From: Zeus faber
Lineage: Eukaryota > Chordata > Actinopteri > Zeiformes > Zeidae
Direction of reading: 5' to 3'
Assembly: GCA_960531495.1 (NCBI GenBank)
Contig: OY482854.1
Location: forward strand, 33,241,293-33,305,292
Length of the DNA: 64,000 bases
Positions 53,083 to 64,000 of this stretch are shown here, one piece after another. Below the pieces are notes generated by a model. That model saw nothing but the letters and a program-made list of their open reading frames with translations, was not told the origin of the DNA and searched no databases. A program made the translations under genes and the position numbers. Positions within the stretch are counted from its first letter, which is position 1. Every line of letters begins with the position of its first letter.

Positions 53083-53162
53083 TACAGTATTTATATCATT
53101 TATATCAATGCCTTCACCACTAGGTTTATATATATACTGTATATATATACTGAATTTACACA

Positions 53163-53624
53163 TACACGGATCAGCCACAAAATTAAAGCACAACTAATAA
53201 CACTAATACTGTATAGCTCCACGTCCTGTCCCCAAAACTGCTGTGAGGTGAAGGCAGTGACTCCACCAGACTCTGAAGGTTTCCTGTGGTATCTGGAACC
53301 AAGACGTTAGCAGCAGATCCTTTAAGTCCTGCAAGGTGGAGGTGGGGCCGGTTCAACGGTTGTCCTTCCTTGGACACTTTTGGTAGGTAGTAACCACTGC
53401 ACAGCGGGAACAGCCCACAATACTTGTGCTTGTGGAGATGCTCTGACCCAGTCGTCCAGCATCACAATGTGCTCCTTGTCCCTGCTGCCTCATATATATA
53501 TATAATATATAACAGTATATATATATATATAACAGTGTATATAATGATAATAATAATTATTATTATTATTATTAAATATTATTATTATTATTCACTGGTT
53601 TTAATGTTGTGACTGATTGGTGTG

Positions 53625-53626
<2 letters not shown>
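53163..53626 (-). mobile_element. Tc1/mariner element with large internal deletion
   Basis: The left end TACACGGATCAGCCACAAAA and the right end, read inward, TACACACCAATCAGTCACAA plus CATTAAA are the terminal repeats of a fish Tc1-like family I recognise. On the minus strand a piece of N-terminal transposase coding (CGACTGGGTCAGAGCATCTC, near 53440) is joined to a C-terminal piece (KDLLLTSWFQIPQETF, near 53290-53340). Most of the gene between them is missing. A TA/ATT microsatellite sits between the coding remnant and the right end. The element is 464 bp against a usual length near 1.5 kb. Confidence 0.75.
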
Positions 53627-53666
<40 letters not shown>

Positions 53667-53670
<4 letters not shown>

Positions 53671-55155
53671 AAAAGTTTGGGATATTTGGCTTTAGGGTGA
53701 AATTTATGGAAAATGTAAAAAGTTGACGCTCCAGTGATATGATATGATGAAAGTAGAGCATTTAAGTAGAAGATACAATGGTGATTTCCTCATCTCAAAC
53801 AATGTATTGAAACAAAAACCAACAACAGTGGTGGGTTTACCACAACAACAAATGTCAACGTCTCAATAACTTGTCATGTGACCTTGAGCATCAGTTACAG
53901 CTTGACAAGGACGTCTCAAGCTGTTCACAAGTCGACTTATTGTCTGCTGAGGCCTGGCCCCCCACTCTTCTTGAAGGACGGCCCTCAGGTCATTGAGGTT
54001 GTGGGGTACAGAGTTAGGAGCCTCTACACGGCCACTCAGCTGATCCCATAGGTTTTCTATGGGATTCAGGTCTGGAGAAAGTGCAGGCCACTCCATTTGA
54101 GGTGCCCCAGTCTCCAGCAGCCATTCCCTAATGATGCCACCTCCATGAGCTGGAGCATTGTCGTACATGAAGATGAAATGAGGCCTGTGTTGTTCATGCA
54201 GGGGCACAATGACTGGATGAATGATGTCATTCAGGTAGTATGGGCTTGTCACTGTACCATTCACAAAGCGTAGGACAGTTGTGTATTGACTCGACACACC
54301 TGCCCACACTGTAACACCACCACCACCAAAGGCTCGTCTGGTGACACCAGTGGCTGATGCGTAGCGCTCTCCTTGACGTCTCCATCATTTCTGCTCAACG
54401 TGAATCAACTTTCATCAGAGAACAGCACTGAGGCCCCTGGTCCCTCGTCCAGCGTCAATGTTGCAGACAATGATGCTGTGCCTTGTGGTGTGGTCAGGTG
54501 CCCTTGCAGGTCATTCATCTAGCAGGTAGACCACGCCAATGTAAATGGTTTCGAATGGTCTGACGTGACACTTGGTGCCTCTCACCTCCCTTAAATGTGC
54601 CTGGAGTTGAGTGGCATCATCATGTGGTTGCGCAGGGCACTGTTCACAATGAAGCGCTCATCAGTGTGGGATGTGGCCAAAGGACGTCCACTTCTATGCC
54701 TTTCTGTGACTCTTCCAGTCTCTGTATCTCTGTTGCAAGCTGCTGATGACACTCTGTGACACTCTAAGCTCAGTGGCCACTTCCCTCTGACAACATCCTG
54801 TTTGAAGCCTCGCAAGGCGAGGTGCTGTTGATCAGTTGTTAGGTGTGGTCTTGGTCTCATGATGTCAACATGTGAACAGCATGATGAAGAGGACTGTTTA
54901 AATACCAACTCTAATTGAACCAGGAAATGTATTGGTCCATTCATGGATCAAACACCTGTTGTGAATTTTTCCGTTCAGCTCCTTGTTAGAGAACAGCAAG
55001 TTGTGCAAAAAGTACTAAAACCTTGAACAGTTGAACATGTGCATTCAAAAGTTTAGAGAAGGTCAAATGAAGTTCACCTGGAAAGATTATAGTGCATTTT
55101 AGCTTCATCCTGAAATTTCACCTGAAAGCCCAATATCCCTAACTTTTTGTGAGTA

Positions 55156-55160
<5 letters not shown>
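53667..55160 (-). mobile_element. Second Tc1/mariner element, near full length
   Basis: The ends are CACAAAAAGTTTGGGATATT on the left and, read inward, CACAAAAAGTTAGGGATATT on the right, continuing as GGCTTTxxGGTGAAATTT in both. They are inverted repeats of about 40 bp. TA dinucleotide tracts flank both sides, fitting Tc1 insertion at TA. Its length of about 1.5 kb is normal for the group. The gene inside is broken (separate entry). The ends differ completely from those of the element at 53163, so two families are involved. Confidence 0.88.
53863..54860 (-). pseudogene. Tc1-like transposase, frameshifted and stopped
   Basis: The most likely start is the Met of MRPRPHLTTDQQHLALRGFK at 54860. 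The N-terminal part includes GRVTERHRSGRPLATS, the GRP-type linker between helix-turn-helix DNA-binding domains. The frame then shifts near 54600, where TQLQAHLREVRGT continues one base over. The first catalytic Asp is in FSDES, followed at once by a TGA (reverse complement at 54405-54407). The C-terminal part is open from 54309: MYDNAPAH holds the second Asp, and [14 protein letters not shown] holds the catalytic Glu. The overall span of about 330 codons is normal. All three catalytic residues survive, but the gene is interrupted at least twice, so it cannot make an intact protein. Confidence 0.88.
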
Positions 55161-55207
<47 letters not shown>

Positions 55208-55385
55208 TGTATATACAAACAGTATATACATATATATGCTATATACACACTGTATATACTGTATATACAGTATATATACAGTATATATACACAGTATACA
55301 TATATACACGGTGCATACAGTATATATACAGTATATATGCAGTATATATATACAGTGTATATATACACAGTACAGTATATATACT
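55157..55385. repeat. (TA)n with CAGTATATA units
   Basis: About 50 bp of pure TA followed by TATATACAGTATATA-type units up to about 55385. It begins at the right end of the second Tc1 element. Confidence 0.93.
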
Positions 55386-58300
55386 GGATCTTAAGTTAAC
55401 TAAAGATCTCTTAAAATGTTATTTTTGTTCTGACATAGATGTAATAACAGATTTTGAAGCCAAAGAACAAAAGGTTTTGAGACGTCTTATCTGAAGTGGC
55501 ACAGAAGTGAAGAGTGGATGGAGATTCAACATGTTTCTTAATGGGTTTGGCAGAAGCTGGAGCTTTGGAAACAAACATAACCATGATAATTTCTAACCTT
55601 AAGTTGTGGTTCAGCGTCTTTAAAAGCCTGTTCCACATTTCCTCTACACACACTACTGGCAGGGATTGAAATCATTTAAGTACTTTTACTCAGTTCTGCA
55701 TTTAAGAACTGAACAGAACTATTTTTAAGGTATCATTTCACTCCACTCCACCTAAAGGTACTAGATATTTTAAATAAAAGGTGTTTTTATTGAAGCCATA
55801 AAATGTGTTTGTAAAAAGGTTTAATGTTCAGAGGTGTTACAAGTATTGAATCGTACATTTTGAAGCAGTTTAGAACTTTCGGTGACATCAGCACCGTCTG
55901 TGGACTAAAGTAATAGTGTTTCCAGATACATCACCTCTTGTCACAAGGAGCGACCTCCAACCTGTTGGAGCGAGCATTAGTACCGAAGAGGAGAGAAACA
56001 CCTAGTTCTGAACAACAGCAGTTTGGAAGATGTTTTGTGTATTATGCCTCAGTTATGAGGTAATACCATTTACATCATTTGTAAATCAAGTTGACAGGTT
56101 TTACATGGAAAGCATTTCAAAATGTATGGAAATCCTCAATCTTAACACCAAACTTATTATTTTCTACTGTGGGTTATATTGATGCATCAAAACCAAATAA
56201 CCGTTGAAGGATGAATAGTGATAAAAACTAAAAACTCCTAATAGTAAGTTTAGTCCTGCCCACAATGACTTACAGTAACCAGCAGGCGGCCATCAGCTCC
56301 AAGTGACTAGGACACAGGAATGGATTGCAGGTGAACGTGTCCGAAATGAGGTTGCCATGTTGAACAAGTAACTTTCACTTTTGATACTTAAGTTCTTTAT
56401 GTCTAGCACTGTTATACTATTCCTCGAGTCAAAGTTTCCCAGAGTACTGTTTTATTACTTCCAGTACTGGGTACTGCCTAACAGCCTTGTGGGCCTTCAC
56501 GTCGGCCATGATGTTGCTGTGGAAGCTGCTCTTGCTGTTGGAAACGCTGTGAGAACGCAGAGCATGACATCAGGGCTGTAAAGCCTGACTGGGCCATGCT
56601 CACATGAGCGTCGCAAAGCAGCCTCCCAGACGCCTGATCCTCCAGACTTTGATAAAGCTCGCTGATATGTTGACCCTTCTCCAAACCCCTGCAAGAATGA
56701 TGATAACAACAACAAAAAAGTGGCAAAGCACCTTCCGCGGTGTCGGCAGGGGGGTTGGAGACGTGGGAACGGCAACCTTCGCCGCAAAGCTTATCACGTG
56801 TAAGTTTTAGAATGGATCTACTGGTGTCCTCCGTGTTTGCCGTCATGTCACGCAAAGAGCTTGAGCGTTTGCTGTAATTGGTCATTTCCAACGCAGCCTC
56901 TGTATTTATGACGAGCTCTGGGGAGGTGGCACCGGTCCAACAAATGATCTAATCTCAGTAAATCCACCCTGATTGTTTAAAGTTAAGTGGGTGAGGACAA
57001 ATGGTGCTATTCTCCGCGGTGTCATGGTATTATGGACATCTGCATCCTTCAGTGCAGTGGAACAATAGAAGCACTTTGTCACAGACGCAGACAGGCGTGT
57101 GAAGCTGTAGGAGACTCCAACATACAGAACCAATTATGGGACTTAAAGTATGTTTTACTGATTGACGGATACCTGAGGATGCTTATTCATTTTTTGCCAC
57201 AGAAAATAAAATAAGAATAAAATTAAAGCAGATGGATTCTTCAGAGGAACTTCTTGAATCGTTGGACTTCGACATAATCCGCGAGACAATCCCAGGGTTC
57301 ACGGTTTGAACGCTCCGCCTCACTGTAATGTCAGACCGACAGCTCTTCATATTAAATCCTTTCCCGTGTCTCACGGTGACTTCAGCTCGTCGGCGGTACG
57401 TGCTCACTGGCGAGGGAATGGACTTCTCAGCTCCACCACCGTGAACCCAACTCTGACAGCGGAGAAGTCTCCAAAGTGTACGAGTTCCTGCGCACCCACG
57501 CACAATGCGCCATGGCAGCCCAACTGATCCGCTTCCTCTCCCAGTGCCTTGTGGCTACATCTGGATAAGCCATATAATTAGAGCTCTGTACGGCTACAGA
57601 AGTGTGGAAACATGGACCGCTCCAAAAAACTTGGGGGAGAGGTGTTGACAACTGTAGTTAATATCAGGGCTGCTAATCTTTGGTCGCACTCTTCACAGTG
57701 GGATGTGAGAAGTTTGCTTGTGTGGATGAAGGCATTGGGACAGATAAGACCGGACACAGCTTAGAAATGTTCTCCGAGCAATTATAGGGCATGGCGTTCC
57801 TTTGGCGTCTTTCACCACAGGGAGGCACGGCCCCCGCAAACTAAATGTACAAAATCCACTGTGAACTAAACACTGGGTGCACATGGAACCATCACAGAAG
57901 CCCCAAAGTTTACTGTTACTGCTGAATAATGCTGCACTTTTGGTCAAGATTCACAATCTAGTTACTGTTGTTACTCGAGGTTCTGCGGTCAGAAGTTAAA
58001 GGCAACTTGCTAGTTCAGACTTGGTTAACTGAGTTTGCTTTTAACAGTTTAGTCATTTGGTTCCATTACATAATGCTGGAGAAGAAATGCCTACAGTTGA
58101 GGCCTGACGGTGCATCCAGGGCTGTAGTTTGCACTTATCCACTGATACAACGTGAGCAGGACGAGCACACTCAGTACATACCAAGCTCCAATGTGGAACC
58201 TTCTTACGGAGGAATTGACTGCTCTTTTCCACTTAAACATTCAGATCGTGGGCAGCTAATAACCGCCTTAAGTCGTTATATAATTAACGTATTAAGTGTC

Positions 58301-58768
58301 AGTAGCGTAAAGCTTGTCTAAGGCTTCTCCAGTCGCTCTATCATAAAAAATAACCAAATATAATAACTCTGTTGGTCTGCAGAACATGAGTGGGAGGGGG
58401 GCTTCCCCATCTAACAAATAACATCTGAGGATTTCCGAAGGTTGACTCTTAGTGTTATTTCTTCTTTTTCTTCCTTGTCTTGGGAGGATGACTGGTACTG
58501 CTAATGTCTTCCAGCTGAGGACCAACCCCCATCCCTGGCTACCCGCTCCTCTTATCAGCGCATGAGGTGAAGTTTCCACTCGGAACAGAGGCTTCCCCAG
58601 CGCCTCCCGTGACGGACGGAGAGGAAGGTAAAAAGAGAAATGTCTTCTTTTTCTACCACATTAAACACCCTTCATGAGGAATCAAACAGCGACAACGATT
58701 CTAATGCGCTCTGTGTCTGTTTGCAAGCCGCAGGGTTTTAAAGAAGCACATATACCAACGTTTTTTTA
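55386..58768. other. Intergenic, no gene recognised
   Basis: About 3.4 kb of unique sequence without simple repeats. Open frames up to 137 codons (56478-56891, minus) show no domain and overlap others in different frames. Confidence 0.5.
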
Positions 58769-58786
58769 TGGGTTAGGGTTAGGGTT
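58769..58786 (+). repeat. Short telomere-like TTAGGG run
   Basis: TGGGTTAGGGTTAGGGTTA, between two and three TTAGGG units. Shorter matches occur near 6823 and 11506. It is too short to mark an old telomere. Confidence 0.7.
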
Positions 58787-58797
58787 ACATTTATTTA

Positions 58798-60445
<1,648 letters not shown>

Positions 60446-63361
60446 TGCACAACTCATTCACTACTACAACACAACTCATTCACTACTACTACTACTACTA
60501 CACAACTCATTCACTAATACAACATGACTCATTCACTACTACAACACGACTCATTCACTACTACAACACGACTCATTCACTACTACAACACGACTCATTC
60601 ACACGACTCATTCACTACTACAACACGACTCACTCACTACTACAATACGACTCATTCACTACTACAACACAACTCATTCACACGACTCATTCACTACTAC
60701 AGCACAACTCATTCACTACTACAACACGACTCATTCACTACTACAATATGACTCATTCGCTACTACAACACAACTCATTCACACGTCTCATTCACTCCTA
60801 CAACACAGCTCAGTCACTACTACAACGGGACTCATTCACTACTACAACCTGACTCATTCACTATTACTAAACTACTCATTCACACGACTCATTCACTTCT
60901 ACAACACAACTTATTCACTACTAGGACCCGACTCATTCACTACTACAACACAGCTCAGTCACTACTACAATGCAACTGTTTTCTACTACAACGCGACTCA
61001 TTTACTGCTAAAACACAACTCATTCATTACTACAACCTGACTCATTCACACAACTCATTCACTACTACAACACGGCTCTTTCACTACTACAATATGACTC
61101 ATTCACTTCTACAGCACGAATCATTCACTCCTTCAACGCAGCTGAGTCACTAGTACAACGGGACTCATTCACTACTACAACCCGACTCATACATTATTAC
61201 AACGCGACTCTTCTCTCCTATAGCCCGACTCATTCACGACTACAACACGACTCTTTTACTACTACAACAAGACTCATTCACTACTCTAACCCAACTCATT
61301 CACACGACTCATTCACTTAAACGACACAACTCATTCACTACTACAGCGCGGCTCATTCACTTCTACAACACGACTCAATCCCACGACTCATTCACTACTA
61401 CAACAGATTCATTCACTACTACAACATGACTCATTCACTTCTACAACGCGACTCATTCATTACTACAACATTACTCATTCACTACTACAACACAACTCAT
61501 TCCCTACTATGCGGCGACTCATTCACTACTACAACACAACTCATTCACTATTACAACACAAATCATTCACACGACTCATTCAATAGTACAACACGACTGA
61601 TTCACTACTAGAACATGCCTCATTGACATGACTCATTCACTACTACAACACGACTCATTCACTACCACAACATACCTCATTCACTTCTACAACGCGATTC
61701 ATTCACTACTACAACATTACTCATTCACTACCACAGCACAACTCATTCCCTACTAAACCGCGACTGATTCACTACTACAACACAACTGATTCACTACTAC
61801 AACACGACTCATTCACATGACTCATTCACTACTACAACACAGCTCAGTCACTACTACAATTGGACTCATTCACTGCTACAACACAATTCATTCACTGCTT
61901 CAACACGACTCATTCACGCGACTCATTCACTACTACAAAATGACTCATTCACTTCTACGACACGACTCATTCACTACTACAACATGACTAATTCTCTACT
62001 ACAACGCAACTCATTCACTACTCCAATGTGACTCATTCACTACTACAGCACCACCCATTCACTCCTACAACACAAACCATTCACTACTACAACACGCTGA
62101 TTCACAACTACAACATGACTCATTGACATGACTCACTCACTACTACATTACAACACATTCACTACTACAATACAACTCATTCACTTCTACAACACAACCC
62201 ATTCACTACTACAACACGACTCATTCACACGTCTCGTTCACTCCTACAACACAGCTCAGTCACTACTACAACGGGACTCATTCACTACTACAACCTGACT
62301 CATTCGCTATTACTAAACTACTCATTCACACGACTCATTCACTTCTACGACATGACTCATTCACTACTAGGACCCGACTCATTCACTACTATAACACAGC
62401 TCAGTTACTACTACAATGTTACTCTTTTCTACTACAACGCGACTCACTCACTGCTACAACACAACTCATTCACTACTACAACATGACTCATTCACTACTA
62501 CGACACGACTCATTCACTACTACGTCATGACTCATTCACTTCTACGACACAACTTATTCACTACTACAACATTACTCATTCACTTCTACGACACGACTCA
62601 TTCACTTCTTCGTCATGACTCATTCACTTCTACGACACAACTCATTCACTACTACAACATGACTCATTCACTACTACAACATGACTCATTCACTTCTACG
62701 ACACGACTCATTCACTACTACGTCATGACTCATTCACTACCACAAAACAACTTATTCACTACTATGTCACGACTTATTCACTACTACGACACGACTCATT
62801 CACTACTACAACACGACTCATTCACTACTATGACACGACTCATTCACTACTACAACACGACTCATTCACTACTACAACGTGACTCATTCACTTCTACAGC
62901 ACGACTCATTCACTCCTTCTACGCAGCTGAGTTACTAGTACAACGGGACTCATTCACTACTACAGCCCGACTCATACACTAGTACAGCACGACTCATTCA
63001 CTACTACAACATGACTCATTCACTACTACAACACGACTCACTCACACAACTCATTCACTACTACAACATGACTCATTCACTTCTACGACACGACTCATTC
63101 ACTACTACATCATGACTCATTCACTACCACAAAACGACTTATTCACTACTACGACACGACTTATTCACTACTACGACACGACTCATTCACTACTACAACA
63201 CGACTCACTCACTACTACAACCGACTCATTTACTACTACAACACGACTCATTCACTACTATAACCTGACTCATTCACAGAACTCATTCACTGCTACAACA
63301 CAACCCATTCACTACTACAACACAACTCATTCACTACTGCAACACAACTCATTACAACTCA
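60446..63361. repeat. 22-bp satellite array, about 2.9 kb
   Basis: The unit is near GACTCATTCACTACTACAACAC (22 bp), about 130 copies, with changes such as CTTCTACG, TACGTCAT and half-units CACACGACTCATTCAC. Variants occur throughout, and groups of neighbouring units share the same variant (for example the TACGTCATGACTCATTC group at 62510-62740 and 63110). Threonine/histidine/serine/leucine open frames (up to 188 codons) come from the repeat. No spacers of differing sequence are present, so it is not a CRISPR array. Confidence 0.95.
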
Positions 63362-64000
63362 GCTTATTAATATTATACGTCTTAATTGCACCTAATTGAA
63401 CACTGCACGTCCTTGGGTCTCCTGCGATACACCCAGCAAGTGTGAAGTAGATGGGACGAACGGCTTTCCAGATAATAGAAGGACATACAGACAGACAGAG
63501 ATTCCTGCCTTTATAGTTATATATGCTGCGTTGTAACTCTCCACCCCATCTTCGTCCATTTCACTCGATGGGTGACCAAACGTCCCGATTTGTGTGGGAC
63601 GTTCCCACTTTTGTTCAGTTGAAGCTTGTAAATTGAAATATATTCATTTGTATAATATTAATGTATTCCCATGCATGCTGCACAGAGAGTCAGCGTAGCA
63701 GCAGCTTTTCTGACAGCAAAGTGTCTCCTGGTGGGAGAGTGTGTTGCTATGGTTACAGGGACGCGCGCACACACACACGCTTTTTCTCTCGGCCTCTCTT
63801 ACGTGAAATGTAGCCTCCTGAAAGGTCTTCCTTGTGCATCTACTGAATAATTAATCTGACAGAATTATTTCTGAAAATGTATTTTTATTTTGTGAAAAAG
63901 AATTAAAAAAGTTAAAAAAACATATTTTCCTTATTTTTGTGCATGTTCAGAAAATCATCTGACGACCCCCAGAAAACATTTTGCAGAACCCCTGCACTAC
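63362..64000. other. Intergenic; possible dispersed repeat at 63398-63510
   Basis: The part CCTTGGGTCTCCTGCGATAC, then AGTGTGAAGTAGATGGGACG and AACGG, ending in ACAGACAGAC, resembles a fish interspersed repeat that often ends in an ACAG run. The rest is unique, with a short CA tract near 63770. No gene seen before the window ends. Confidence 0.4.

Larger units (their letters stand above)
52549..53125. repeat. Inverted repeat flanking SINE copy 3
   Basis: ACCTAGTGGTGAAGGCATTG at 52549, continuing ATATAAATACTGTAT, is repeated as its reverse complement at 53082-53125. The right arm has an extra 12-bp partial duplication (TTTATATCAT). The arms enclose the SINE and a TA tract. Confidence 0.85.

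Noticed and set aside
55411..55653. 80-codon minus-strand open frame next to the Tc1 element
   Set aside because: It lies outside the Tc1 terminal repeats and has no transposase motif or other known domain.
58769..58786. Interstitial telomere as a chromosome-fusion scar
   Set aside because: Fewer than three full TTAGGG units, next to an ordinary TA microsatellite. Too short to be evidence.
60446..63361. Possible CRISPR-like direct-repeat array
   Set aside because: Units are contiguous with no unique spacers, and the window is a vertebrate genome. It is a satellite.

Overview
This window is vertebrate, almost certainly ray-finned fish, nuclear DNA. The one gene I can support is the 3' end of a FAT4-type giant protocadherin on the + strand. 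Six exons (2226-9915) join with matching splice phases. They encode the end of a first laminin-G domain, an EGF-like domain, a second laminin-G domain, more EGF-like repeats, one membrane span and the cytoplasmic tail, which ends in EQYV. A 3' UTR of about 1.1 kb follows, with an AATAAA at 10987. The upstream exons lie outside the window. Fish origin is inferred from the Tc1-like transposons, tRNA-headed SINEs, a ZMYM1-type hAT relic and the very high density of simple repeats.

From about 11 kb to 64 kb I find no convincing host gene. This fits a gene desert downstream of fat4. The DNA alternates between unique non-coding stretches (some may be conserved enhancers) and repeats. Most long open frames here are by-products of repeats: TG/CA tracts, GA tracts, minisatellites and a 22-bp satellite.

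Mobile elements by region: a 1.4-kb element with short terminal inverted repeats and a LINE-type tail inside it (22.1-23.5 kb); a 5.3-kb ZMYM1-like hAT relic with near-matching 8-bp target duplications (32.8-38.1 kb), interrupted by a SINE that is itself interrupted by another retroposon; a non-LTR reverse-transcriptase relic (47.9-48.4 kb); two different Tc1/mariner relics side by side in a TA-rich tract (53.2-55.2 kb); and three copies of one tRNA-headed SINE family (33.9, 44.8 and 52.6-53.0 kb).

Other structures: a 2.9-kb 22-bp satellite in which many units read TGACTCA (60.4-63.4 kb), a perfect 26-bp-arm palindrome at 23.8 kb, a 118-bp sequence present twice with one mismatch (42.2 and 48.4 kb), and a tandemly duplicated block of unique sequence plus minisatellite (11.3-13.5 kb). 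I saw no new multi-gene system. The items most worth checking are the nested hAT locus, the TGACTCA satellite, the palindrome and the 118-bp pair.
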